A DNA stretch of 64,000 nt, from contig MU004244.1 in assembly GCA_010405405.1 (NCBI GenBank), positions 1,025,510 through 1,089,509 of the forward strand. Reading direction: 5' to 3'. Within the stretch, counting starts at the first letter, position 1, and each line of letters starts with the position of its first letter. Below, in pieces: positions 12,010 through 22,732 of this stretch. This DNA comes from Microthyrium microscopicum. Lineage: Eukaryota > Ascomycota > Dothideomycetes > Microthyriales > Microthyriaceae. Made by a program: the position numbers and the translations under genes. The notes below the pieces were generated by a model. It saw only the letters and a program-made list of their open reading frames with translations, was not told the origin of the DNA and searched no databases.

Positions 12010-12335
12010 GCTACAGGTTCTGAGTACGATCGGACGCGTGGAGTTGTAGGGGATGCAGATGTTGTAAGTTGTTGTGAGATGGCATCTATACATTTGACGT
12101 CTTGAGCTTTGACAACCGCCAAGACTTGCCGCTACAGCCTTGTGCAAACTCATATCCAAAGAGAATTATTTTATGGCCTCTATTTCTAGGATAAGGACTA
12201 CCCCAATAGTGATACCAAAATTGCGGAAGCAAAGCGCTATAAATTTTGAGCGATATCTACCGCTCCATGAGCGCCGGTATGCATTTCGGACCTTCAATCC
12301 CTTTTATACTAGAGTAATCCAACACCCACAGTTCA
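12010..12335. other. Intergenic region between EMC4 and NIC96
   Basis: 326 bp upstream of EMC4 and downstream of NIC96, both on the minus strand. I see no gene or repeat. It should hold the EMC4 promoter and NIC96 3' end. Confidence 0.4.
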
Positions 12336-15300
12336 TTACAACGAGCCTTCCGCAGCTCTCGCCAGCACCTCAAATACACCTTGGCGGAGTTTATAACGTA
12401 CTAAGCCAGCGAAGATACCCAAGTCCTCGATCGCGGTTTTCAAATACTGCACTGTACCCTGGCGACTATCTGTCTCCCAGCCAGAGCTCATGAGCTTCTC
12501 CTTCTCCTTTGTACACGCCAATACCATCCAGATCAGTACATCTCCAATGCAGCGCGCGATCACCTGGCTGAGCTCTGAAAAGTCCTGTGCTGACTGGCGA
12601 ATGCGAGTAACGTCGCCTCGGAAATCGACTGGAAGGAGCTTGAGGTTGCCAATGGTTTCGATACACTCGACGTAATAGCGACCAAGAAGCAGCTCTTTCG
12701 CTCGGGCGAGCTGCAGAAGGACTTCAGCTGTCTTTCGTGTGTTTGGCTTGATTTTGTTGTATTCGTGCTGGCTGCTGGCCTGACTATAGAGGCTGAGCAT
12801 GTTGCGTGCGAGAACCACAGGATCGTCCACCGCTGTCAAGCTAAGGGTCGAGTTCTCTGAGAATGCCGGTCCAGACTCAACCTTGCGTGCCTTCAATGGC
12901 TCGAGACGCATTGCACTCTGTCCAAGCTCGACGGTAAGAGCTTCAGATAAGGTGCGGTTGACTATTGTCAAGACATTTTCGTACTCGCCAGCGAGATGGT
13001 AGAGAAGAACTGAGTCAGTGGTGCGTCCACCTTCATCTGCTGTTTGAGCGGCTTGTATGGTGAGTTTTTGGACAAAGTTATCCATGTCACGTAGTGAGCC
13101 GGACACCGAGCCTCGCTTGATTAAATCGGTACGAAGTTGAATTGCGCCTGGAATGCGCTGCCCATCATTGCGAACATCACCTAGGAGTTGTGCAAATTCA
13201 CGAGTTTCCAAGACAAGCTCTCGGAGCGCCTCGAGACATAGCTGCCCTTGTTGACGTCCAGCTTCCCCGGATAGGTCGGCATTAAGAGCCAACAAAATGA
13301 GATAATCAGCAGCTGCGTCCGGTTTAGCAGCTCGAAACTCGGACGTGTAATAGCCAACGATGAGAGCAAATTGCAATTGAGGCTCTTGTCTGGTGGTGAA
13401 CGATACTACTTTTGTTAGCGTTGGCAATAAACCAAAGGAATTGATACTTACGCAAGTTAGTCTGAGAGAAATCTGATACTCGTAACAGACCGTAGTATGC
13501 AAGGGCGATAGAAAAATGAACGGCTGCTATATAGTTGTAGTCGTAGAGCCATTTGATCGCGCTCTCATACATTCCTGCAAGAATCTGGAGGTAAAAGTAG
13601 ATACCATAGCTGCCGCTGCTTTCAGAAGTGGGACCAAAGTGTCGTTGTCCGATATCTGTAACAATGCTACGAAGATCTTTCAAGCTGAAAGCATCTCCTG
13701 CAACCTCATCTGCCTTGTTGACCTCGCGAGCAAGAACAAATTGTAGCCAAATCCAATCTTCTTCATCGGATGGAATTCGATCAAAGTTCTTGCGCGACAT
13801 TTCGCAACGACCAATCACTTTGTAACAGGCAATTTTGTAGGGATCAGTTTGAGATGCATCGTGAGCTCGAGATTTGCCTACATACTCGCGCGCGATCGCT
13901 GTGCGAAGATCCTGTGGAAGTCTGCGGTCTGGATCTGCCGCATATGCTTCCATGTATCTGGAAAAGTTGCGGTCTAGACTTCGAATTGCTCGCTGATTGT
14001 CTGCAACATATCTTGCAGCTTCTTCGACTAGGCCACAACGAAGAGCATAATAGATCAGTGCCCAGCAGTAGTCTGTTCCAGAAGGAGTGGTTATTTTCTG
14101 TATAGCTTGCATTTCAACATCCTGGTTCTCTGGCCCCACAAGATCTTTGCGCTGAGCCAAAACTCGAATGTACGCTCGAACCTTGTTGACTGGTTGGGGA
14201 ACACCGCCCAAATTGGCCACCTTGGGATCTTTCGCAATGACGGTTTCGACCTTGCGCCAGAAGATGCCTTCGAGACATTTTTGTGCACCTCGCGTGATCC
14301 GTTTGCGCATGTTCTCTGCACGTTGAGCATTATCATTGTAGTTGAGATATTCGTTGACGAAAGAGCGTTCCCAGCTTTTGACATTTGGATCAGAACGAGC
14401 CAGTGTAGTACTGCTTTCCTCAGCAACTTCAATCAGTGCTTTGTACGCATTAGAGATCTGATCGGCACTCTGGTCCCCAACGGCAAGTTCGATTTCAGCC
14501 AATTGGTGCGCAATTGGAAATACCAGGTCCATATTTCTAGCTTCATTGAATTCTTGAATCTTTTTGGCATAGAGTTCTTGACGTTCGCGATTTGTGCGAT
14601 CTTCCAGGCGCATACGTGGCTGGGATTTCGAATCACTTTCAGCTGCTTCACCAGGGGCACCTAGTACAGATGTTCGCAAATTGGCATTGCCAATGATCGA
14701 CTTTTGCATACCAGAAACTCGCATACCAGAAGCGGACGCTCGGAACCCTCGAGAGGAGCGGCCAAATGCCCCAGTGTTGGCTTTCGTTTGTGTAGCATCG
14801 TCATCCGCTGCATTTCCTGTAGGGGTTTTGAGACCGAAATGCTCGTAGACCTTTCTCCGTTGAGCATTCCAATTCATCTGGACTGTCTCTTCAAGGAAGT
14901 TGTCAAAGTCGCGTTTCGATTGTTCCAGTCCCTCTTGAATCATTTCCATCGTAGATTGTGTGCGCAAGTTCGAGACGAAGGTGTCAAGATCTGGATCTGG
15001 AGCAGCCTGGCCTGCAGCACCTGTTGTAGCTCCTGCTTGAGCTGCGAAATTGTTGAGATCACGGAGAGCATTGACAGTAGATACACCAGATGATGCAAGC
15101 ATGTAATGAGCTCTAGCATCTCTGTCACCAGCTCGCGCTTGTGCTGCACTGGGACCTCCAGTCCCTAGGTTTCTTGCTTTTCGAGCAATGTCCGCAAGAC
15201 CAAGCTGTAGCGTAGGAATATCACCCAAGCCTCCATTGTCCAGATGATTTCTTTTCTTTCCTCGCTCTAGCATTTGATCAAAGTAAGCAGAGCTCCCTGG

Positions 15301-15750
15301 AGCTGCGGCGGCGGCTTCTGCCTGCGCTGGTTGTGCATTTGACTGATTTGCTTGTGCCGGACCCTGCGAAGCAAAGAGACTTCCGCCAAGCGCAGGTGCT
15401 TGCTGAGGTTGAGTAGACATGTTGAATAGAGAAGGGGCCGCATTCGTATTGGTATTTGGAGTAGAACCTAGGAAACCAGGCTTGTTTGTGGTCGACGCGA
15501 AAAGAGACGGGGCCGCTGCGGGTTTTGGCGTGCCTAACCCGCCAAAAAGAGACGTACTAGGAGCAGAGGAAGCAGGGTTATTGTTGAAAAGAGACGATGC
15601 AGGAGCGGCGGCGGCAGTGGTGTTGAGTTGGGGGAAAAGGCTCGATCGCGATGTTGAGGTATCTGCTCCTAGCGGAAGTGTAGAGGAGCGTTTTAATGGA
15701 GCGCCAAAAGCACCGCTGCCAGCTGCAGCACCGGTATTGCTGCCGAACAT
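12336..15750 (-). CDS. NIC96: Nucleoporin Nic96/Nup93 family
   Basis: Exons 13452-15750 and 12336-13408 (43-nt intron, GTAAGT donor, GCTAACA branch) encode 1123 aa, longer than yeast Nic96 (839 aa). The first ~150 residues are low-complexity Ala/Ser/Pro with scattered FG and LF motifs (MFGSNTG, SLFGGLG, SLFASQG), a short FG-like tail. A coiled-coil-forming part follows, then the long alpha-helical Nic96 domain, with GVPQPVNKVRAYIRVLAQRK, TDYCWALIYYALRCGLVEEA, LQILAGMYESAIKWLYDYN and, across the intron, ALIVGYYTSEFRAAKPDAAA. Nic96 is a scaffold of the inner ring of the nuclear pore and binds the Nsp1 complex through its N-terminal coiled coil. Its start faces the ATP8-like gene 466 bp away. 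Confidence 0.92.
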
Positions 15751-16216
15751 GACGAGACCAAAATTACAGACGCTGAATTAAGAGCCGCCGGAATGCAAAG
15801 GTTGTGGTTGCTGGGTAAATGTTCTACACATTGGAAAGCGCGCTCTAATGTTTTGCTGGACAAGGATGTTATCTTGGCAGGGGCCCAAGCTCTAGTTTCC
15901 ACCCCATCCCATGTCTCATCCGTTCCGCTCCGCTGCAAATGCTTCCTTCCGAGATTCTCCATCCGAGACTCAACATCAAGAGCTTTGTAACTTGCGTGCC
16001 AACTCAAGAACCTCAATTACAGCCTGTCTGACCTCTGACCGCTTGTATACTGGCAATTGACCTCAATGTGAGTCTGCCTACCCTCTGATACCACAAATAA
16101 CTCACCTTACACAGCAAACGCTCGACAGTCACCCGCCGCAACTTGCCATCCGCAACAGTCAGTTCCAACAACAGCTATACCTCCGGTCCCCATTCCTCTG
16201 ACAAAGCCCCAGAATC
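15751..16216. promoter_or_regulatory. Divergent promoter between NIC96 and the ATP8-like gene
   Basis: 466 bp between two divergent ATGs. The half near the ATP8-like start is CA/TC-rich (about 16075-16210), as expected for a fungal leader. No named motif was recognised. Shared control of a pore scaffold gene and an ATP synthase gene is possible but only suggested by position. Confidence 0.35.
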
Positions 16217-16596
16217 ATGTCTATGTCGGCCCGCGTCCTCCGCCCGCTCATGCGGACCTCAGTTCCTGCCATGTCGGTGCGAGCACTGAGCACCAAAACC
16301 GCCGCAGCACGCTTCCAGTCTAAAAGCAAACCGCAAACCGCTGTACCAGAGAGCCGGATGCCATCCAAGGTACTACATCTCCTGACTACCGACGGCTGCA
16401 GCTCCAAGCTAATTGCCTGTTTCTTAACTAGACTGTCTTGATGGCCGCCATGCCTCAGCTCGTGCCATTCTACTTCGTCAACGAGGTTGTTGGAGCTTTC
16501 ATCGTTATTCCAACTCTCATCTATCTGATGTCGAAATACTGGCTGCCACAGATTGTACGCACCAAGTTGGCTCGTCTGTTTATCTCCAAGCTTTAA
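16217..16596 (+). CDS. ATP8: Nuclear-encoded ATP synthase F0 subunit 8 with mitochondrial presequence
   Basis: Exons 16217-16369 and 16432-16596 (62-nt GT-AG intron) encode 105 aa. Exon 1 is a typical presequence of 51 residues: rich in Arg, Ser, Ala and Lys, free of acidic residues until Glu45, with repeated R-x-L steps (ARVLRPLMRTSVPAMSVRAL). Exon 2 gives six linker residues and then a 48-residue core, exactly the length of yeast Atp8. It starts MPQLVPFYFVNEV, has one membrane segment (AFIVIPTLIYLM), then SKYWLPQIVRTKLARLFISKL, whose final FISKL matches fungal Atp8. Atp8 is a stator-associated F0 subunit in the inner membrane and is normally encoded in ascomycete mtDNA. The spliced product, the presequence and the open frame indicate a functional transferred gene. 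Standard codons are used. The identity of the 48-residue core is firm; the absence of a mitochondrial copy is unverified. Confidence 0.88.
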
Positions 16597-17216
16597 GGGG
16601 TTGTGCTGTGGGTCTGAGAGGATGTGATGGAGGGTTTTGTCTGCACCTGGATGTATGTAAAGTTAAGATCTGACATTCCGGGGCTACAAATCGACTCATT
16701 TCGGCTTTAAAATTTGTCTTTCACATGGTATTGGCGACATCGTTTGCTGCCATTTGTACCGGATGACGAAACAGGTTCCGCACGTATGAAAGAGAAAACA
16801 GCACAATCAGAGATGCGATCAATTAGACACCATCACCGGAAGCAAAGGAGCATGTATCCATCAACCAGTTTACGAATTCCCATACCAAGCGTCAGTGGCA
16901 GGTATCGCGTTTGTAGAGCTAAAGAGCAATTAGAGCGCAACCCACCATCCATTGCGTAGATGAGCAGATGGTACGTTGCTTGCAAACGAAATATCTCATG
17001 TCATCGTAAGTAGCCTACAAACGGGCATTTATAATCAGATTTGTAGCCGTTCCATTCTTGCTCAGCTCTAACACCAGGTACTGTCTCGGCAAAATACTCG
17101 AAAGACCTAGAGCATTTCTACAATACAATCTAACCTTTCTGCACTTCGACACATTTTTCAAACCTCGTTCAAACATCGTCAGTCGACATCAGCACACTTC
17201 ATCAGATACAGCTGCT
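16597..17216. other. Intergenic region after the ATP8-like gene
   Basis: 620 bp. An open frame runs from a TTG at 17058 into the next gene, but it has no ATG before 17217 and reads like leader sequence. Nothing else was recognised. Confidence 0.35.
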
Positions 17217-17720
17217 ATGCCATATTATCCACTGCATCCCTTTTTCGCACCGCCAGTTAGACTAAACCGCCCGCCCCTTCCCCTTGAGAAGAAACGCCGA
17301 GCCTTCGTCTGGCCAAAAGATGGAAGACGCGACAGAACCAAATTTGGCCGTTTCATGGATATCATGCAAGGCAAAGGGCCAGACATATTCGTCAGTGAAT
17401 ACGGCAGAAAGGATCAACCAACTCGAGGTCGTTGGACGAACCGCAACTGGCTGGATCGTGATGCATGGGGCCGGGAACATCTGGACCTCAGCACTCCATC
17501 AATGCCATGGGCCAAAAGGAGGAGGAATGAAGCCTATAACTTTAGGACAAGCAAGTACGAGCGCGAAAGGACTGGTGAAGATCCATGGGGCAGAATGTAT
17601 GTCCGGAACCCCTTTGTTTTGACCGATGCCCGCTGGCTCCCTGGAGCAGATGCAGATGCTATGCCATTTGGATACAGGTGTGCCCATGGCGATTATCACA
17701 AATGGGTCCACTATCCATGA
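17217..17720 (+). CDS. Small conserved-looking fungal protein of unknown function
   Basis: A single exon of 167 aa from the first in-frame ATG at 17217. The frame is open 159 nt further upstream but has no ATG there. The sequence is rich in Arg, Trp, Tyr and Pro (MPYYPLHPFFAPPVRLNRPP, TRGRWTNRNWLDRDAWGREH, VLTDARWLPGADADAMPFGY) and has no signal peptide, membrane segment or repeat. The even composition and Trp/Tyr content suggest a real folded protein rather than a chance frame. I do not recognise a family. It converges with the Med27 gene, 130 bp apart. Confidence 0.55.
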   Translation: MPYYPLHPFFAPPVRLNRPPLPLEKKRRAFVWPKDGRRDRTKFGRFMDIMQGKGPDIFVSEYGRKDQPTRGRWTNRNWLDRDAWGREHLDLSTPSMPWAKRRRNEAYNFRTSKYERERTGEDPWGRMYVRNPFVLTDARWLPGADADAMPFGYRCAHGDYHKWVHYP

Positions 17721-17850
17721 GGTGCTATGAGAAGTCTTCATTGTCTCATACATAGTCGATTATTGTTTGCATGGCTGGCGTTGGCGTAGATGGAATAGTT
17801 CTACAAAAGCATCATTCGACGCAAAATCCAGAGTCCAGTAACCAAATCAG

Positions 17851-18754
17851 TCATAAACAGCTCTCGTGTAGTGCAACCCAAGTGATTCGATCTTGGCCTT
17901 TGCGTTTGTCAGAGGCAATTCTCTGCTTGCGTCGTGAAAATGGTTTCGAGCCTCCAAGGCCAAAGTACTGTCCACACTTTGCACAATCCGCCTTCGCCAG
18001 GTCGTTGTCTCCATATGCCACTAGCATTTCCAGTGTAGCAAATATATCCTGTGGTGACGGACGTCTCCACATGGTTGTTGAAATGGCCTCACTTTCGTAG
18101 TTTCCACCCACCGATGTGACATCATATACGACACCATCTTTCGTGCCTCGTTTGCGAATCTCAAATCTGTACGCTGTACCTGCGCGGTCGACTTCGACAT
18201 TGATTCTAGTTTTGTCTTCGTCGTCCCAAGCACAGGTCTTGAACTTTGGCGCATATTCGGCTAAGGCGGCGGTTTCGTCTTCCTCAGTATTGCGGATTTT
18301 TTCCTGCTCAAAGTCCTTCTGCTTTGCCGCACTCAGGGCTTCTTCACGACTGACCCAGCCCCAGAGACCAATCTCGTACTGTCTAACCAAATCAATATGT
18401 TTGTTCTTCTCTTGCCCGAATTGCTGGATCATGCGCCAGGTCGCAGCATCTTCCCAGCTTTTCTTGAGGTCGTCGATCGTGGCTATAGATTGCTTGGCTG
18501 TTCGCATGTAGGATCGTTGTATATCCTGGGGATTGGAGTAGGAGCGACGGGTGAGCGTGTTAACAATGTTTCCTGGAATCGCACGCGCGCGATCAATCTG
18601 TGATATTATGAGCGTTGTGTGCTATGCGCAGAACGTTCTGTGAGGAGCATACCCGGCGCTGTATTCTCTCTAGCTCTGCTAATGCTGCGACAAACTCTTC
18701 TTCTGCCCAGTCTTCGGTCTGTAGTATTGGCGCTGAATGCGCGGGTTGCGCCAT
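17851..18754 (-). CDS. Mediator complex subunit 27 (Med27-like)
   Basis: Exons 18653-18754 and 17851-18597 (55-nt intron) encode 282 aa. The N-terminal half is helical and charged (EEEFVAALAELERIQRRIDR across the intron, then SIATIDDLKKSWEDAATWRM). The C-terminal end has a zinc-ligand pattern, CAKCGQYF ... WVALHESC, which matches the end of animal Med27 (CxxCG ... LEAFHxTC). Med27 is a Mediator tail/upper-tail subunit linking activators to RNA polymerase II. The match rests mainly on this C-terminal block and overall helical layout, so the call is likely rather than certain. Confidence 0.7.
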
Positions 18755-19332
18755 GTCTTGTTCAAAGGAGGCAGTTGTGAAGTGTTGAGATCGTCAGTTA
18801 TGCGGTTAGCGAAGATGGGTGTAGCTGGCAAAGATAAAAAAAAATGGAAACGCTGACGACGACCACAACAGTCAGGATGGTTAGAAATTCTGCTGCATTA
18901 TTGGCGGCCTATTGATTGTATTGATCGCTGAATGGGCGAGGTGAATGTTGCAGTGAATGTTGAATGCAGAGCCCCATTATTCAAAGGTCATAGCGCCCTC
19001 TATATTGGCATGTGATGTGTTTGATGGCGTCTCCCAAAGAATTGAAGTCCCGCAGACGAATAATCAACTAGTTGGAACCACTTGAATAGCAAATAATTTG
19101 TAGTTTTTGACGTTTTTGAAGAGTCTTTTGATACTCGAAAGAAAGCGTGATTGCTTGCAGGAAGCGGAGTCGATGGGAGCACTACAGGTGTTCTGCACCA
19201 TCCATACGAGTGTACTCTGGCTTCCAACATATCAAACGCATAAGAAATCAATTGCATTATGAAGGACCACCTATGCTACATAATAATTCTCAAAGGGTAT
19301 TCGATGTTGTTTTCCCGCTTCCACAGATCCTC
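18755..19332. other. Intergenic region between Med27-like and RRM genes
   Basis: 578 bp between two minus-strand genes; it should hold the Med27 promoter near 18755 and the RRM gene 3' end near 19332. A poly-A run (about 18834-18844) is present. No gene was recognised. Confidence 0.35.
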
Positions 19333-20455
19333 CTAACGACGATATTCCGAGTAACCGCCCTGAGGTATCATGCTATCACTGGCCAGTCGTCCACCACGAT
19401 GCGGTCTACGCTCCTGCTGTCCACGACCTCGCTGGCCCTCGTAACGGCCCACATAGCGATCAGTCTCAAATCCGTACCTGCCATCCTGAACGCTAGGTTG
19501 TGCTCTTCGAGGCTGCTGAGGCGGGCGTTGTGGAGAATAGTTTTGTTTACGCTGGTCTTGGTCGCTGTAGTATGGTTGATTTGTGTCCTGCTGAGCCTGG
19601 TCCACGTCCATGCCATTCTGGTCATCGTACTGTTGATCATAAGATTGGTCATCATAGCCAGCAGTTGTGTGGACCTTGGTCTCTTTCTCTTGCTCGGCCA
19701 TGTAGTTGCGTATAGCGTGAGTCTGGTTGGGAAGATATACGTGGAGCAAACGTCCATCAGCCTGAAAGCTTATTAGTTCAAAGCTTCAGTAAACAAGAGT
19801 TCCAACGATCTTACCTTTTTTCCATTGAACTTGTTTGCAATTGTGTGGGCCAGATCCACGTTGGTGCACACAATCTCTGCTATAACTGTAGGCTTATGGA
19901 CCTTGATGCTGCAGGATACTATTCCTGCTTCTGGAGCCATGACTGCCTCAATGTCCGCAGCCGTTGTGCCTGGCGCAAAGTTCTCTGCATGAACAATGGC
20001 AATACCTGAACCCATGCCTTTGATGTTCAACTCCTTTGAAGCAGGCCATGTCTTCTGATCATTATCGGAATTCGTGACTGGTCGACGGGCGAGAGGATGG
20101 ACATTGTTGCGGCGCGGTTGTCGGCCGGTAGAGGAGGAAACAGCACGAGTCAGTACGGGCTTTGCGCTTTGCGATCGCTGATTGAATATTAGCATCGTTG
20201 AGCTGCGAGAACTAAAGTGTAACGCGACTTGAACCTTTTGGACACCGGCACGACTGGCCATGTTAGCGCCACCATTTCGCGAATTTGGTGTGGTTGATCG
20301 GCCGAATATTTTTGCTGCTAAGGCTTCGTTCTTTTTCTTTTCGCGTGCTAACGCTTGTCAGTCCCTTCGCCCGCCATACTTCAGCGCAGATTGATCTTAC
20401 CATCCTTGATCATTGCCTCCAAGGACGAGGCTGAAGACTCCTTTTTGGGTGCCAT
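19333..20455 (-). CDS. RRM-domain RNA-binding protein with Gln/Arg-rich tail
   Basis: Exons 20401-20455, 19815-20347 and 19333-19761 give 338 aa if the 57-nt segment 20178-20234 is kept, or 319 aa if it is spliced out. The N-terminus is basic (KDAREKKKNEALAAKIFG). A single RRM-like fold follows (LNIKGMGSGIAIVHAENFAP ... EAVMAPEAGIVSCSIKVHKP ... NKFNGKKADGRLLHVYL); the second intron splits NGKK from ADGR. The C-terminal ~110 residues are Gln/Tyr/Asp-rich, then an Arg/Gly/Gln-rich end with RGRGQQERRPHRGGR. The layout recalls fungal mRNA-export or splicing-related RRM proteins of the Yra1/Aly kind, but the RRM is divergent and I give no specific name. Confidence 0.72.
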
Positions 20456-20765
20456 TTTGCGGTTTGATCGAGAGCAATGTAAATGAGCTGAGAGAGGGCT
20501 GACAGGTCGATATATTGGAAAGAGGAATTGATGAGGTGTGGAAGGTGTAGCAAAATATAGGAGCTGTTGAAGGGGTAGCTCACAAGCTGTTACGTGAGGG
20601 AGGTTGACGCGGTAACCCTAGCCCTTGAAAGCGCGACAAGATCACTGGCAGTTTGAACGCATGTGATAATATTCACTCGAGGGATCAGATTGTGAAATTG
20701 ACACCTCGAGAGATGATAGATTTGGTTTCATTATGTCGAGACCGGTGGTAAGCAAGTCTCCTCCA
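20456..20765. other. Intergenic region between RRM and GatA genes
   Basis: 310 bp, promoter side of the RRM gene and 3' side of the amidase gene. Nothing recognisable beyond that. Confidence 0.35.
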
Positions 20766-22545
20766 TCAAGCTGAAGCCTTGGTTCCACTTTTGGTGCCTG
20801 ACCATTGCACAGCTTTCATCCCACCACCATAGTATTTGCTCATGTTTTTATACGACATGGCAAGATTTGGATCCCATAGTTTGCCTTCTACTTGCAATTT
20901 ACTTCCCTCGTATTTGGGCGCATTAGTAAGACCGAGTTGCTCCAATAGGCCTGAAGCCTCAAGCACAAGACTGTCCGTCCCGTATTGCCCAATCAGTTGC
21001 ATTCCAATGCTACTTTTCGAGTCCCTTTGCTTCAGAGGAATGCTGATTGCTGGCAGACCTGCCAAGCTGGCTGGGACTGTAAAGACATCTGTGGTGTAAC
21101 CTTCAACTGGCGTCTGTGCCTCAACTGCAGCGAGCTCTGGTGCCGAACAAGGAGCAGTCGGGCAAAGTAAAAGGTCGACTCCGTCTTCTGTGCCAACAGA
21201 TCCTTCTTCTAGAACATTTCTTGTCTGAAAGACACGATTGAAATCTCGCTGGACCAGTCTGCGCACTCTTTGTGACTGCATAAAGTAGTTGTCCATCGCC
21301 TCAGAGCTTAGCGTGTATGTTCCTAGAAGGATGCGCCTTTTTACTTCCTCGCCAAAGCTTATATCTCGCGTCCTGGAGAACAGAGTTCCAGCGTTCATGT
21401 CGCTTCCCTCAGGACGAGTCCCATATCGGATGCCATCATACCTCGCTAGATTTGATGAAGCTTCCGCAGGTGCCAGGACGTAGTATGTTGAGAGCGCGTA
21501 CTTAGTGCTTGGAATCGATACTGCGGAAATTGAGATGTTATGATCCTGAAGAGTTTCTAGCAGTTCCACCCACGCATGACGAACGTCTTGATCCAACTCT
21601 TCAATGTTATATTCGCCCGGGATTCCAATTCTCAAAGGTCGTCCTAGCATGCGAAGGTTTGGAGTCACCTTTAAAATGTTCTTTCGAGTGCTTGGTGTTA
21701 CGCTTGTTGGATCTTTATGGTCGAACTTGGATATTGCGCTGAACGTTTGCTGTATCTTGTGGGTGGAGTTCGCAAGTATTCCAACAGTATCCAGAGAATT
21801 AGCATATGCAACGACTCCGTTCCTTGAAATCAGTCCATATGAAGGTTTGAAACCAAAAGTGCCTGTGAATGCTGCAGGTAGTCTAATGGATCCACCAGTG
21901 TCCGTCCCCAGTGCTCTTATAAACAGTCAGTATTTTGCCATAAAGCTGAGAAACTATCACTTACGCCCAGCTTTGATCAGTTGTAACGGCCATTGCACTA
22001 CCACCAGAGCTGCCACCTGCAGAGTACAATTTCCCGTCTCCACCCTGATTGACAACTGGGCCATGGGCAGAGTTGATGGAGTGAGACCCCATACCGAATT
22101 CGTCCATATTCGTCTTTCCTTGAATCAAAGCTCCAGCTTCACGAAGCAGCCGGACGACAGTACTGTCTAGGGGACTGCGAAAGCCCGCCAAGGTAGAGGA
22201 AGCACATGTTGTATCATAACCCGCGGTACAAATATTGTCCTTCACGGCAATTTTGCGACCTTCAAGAGGCCCTCTTACAGCTTTGAAAAGAGTTAGGGTC
22301 TAACATCATGTATTCATGCTAAGCATACCTTGGGTACTGATGCCATCGAGCTCGGCTGTGTGTTGGGTGATGAACGCGTTGCTAGCTGCGCCATGACTAT
22401 ATGCACGCGTGTACCGGCCATGTCGAGATACTACATTTCTCAAGCCAAATCGGTGCATTGAATAGCCACGCCTACTAGATCGCTCAGATGAGTCTGCAGA
22501 ATAGTCTTGATGCTGTCTGCTCATCCAGGATGGATATAAATACAT
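20766..22545 (-). CDS. Mitochondrial glutamyl-tRNA(Gln) amidotransferase subunit A
   Basis: Exons 22329-22545, 21965-22280 and 20766-21915 give about 560 aa. The amidase-signature triad is complete: Lys in KIAVKDN (about residue 86), the cis-Ser in [12 protein letters not shown], and the nucleophile Ser in [13 protein letters not shown], which is rebuilt across intron 2. Intron 1 joins STQ to [10 protein letters not shown]. GatA (yeast Her2) supplies the amidase for turning Glu-tRNA(Gln) into Gln-tRNA(Gln) in mitochondria, with GatB and GatF/C. The start is uncertain: 22545 and 22524 are both in-frame ATGs, and the Arg/Ser-rich segment after them could be the import signal, but the region before [11 protein letters not shown] matches the family poorly. 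An additional 5' exon is possible. Confidence 0.87.
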
Positions 22546-22732
22546 GTAGAAAGCCCAGTCGATGCTGGACGGGCCGAGATAATCCCCGGCTCGGCTGTTG
22601 CAGATCGCCTCTTCGGACCGAGCCAAACTGCATCAACATTTGATCAAGTATGGAATCAACCGCGTTGTTCGCATATTCACGAGAGAATGAGACAAGAGCC
22701 TGGAAATCACTAGCGGTAATATAGCCTCAGTC

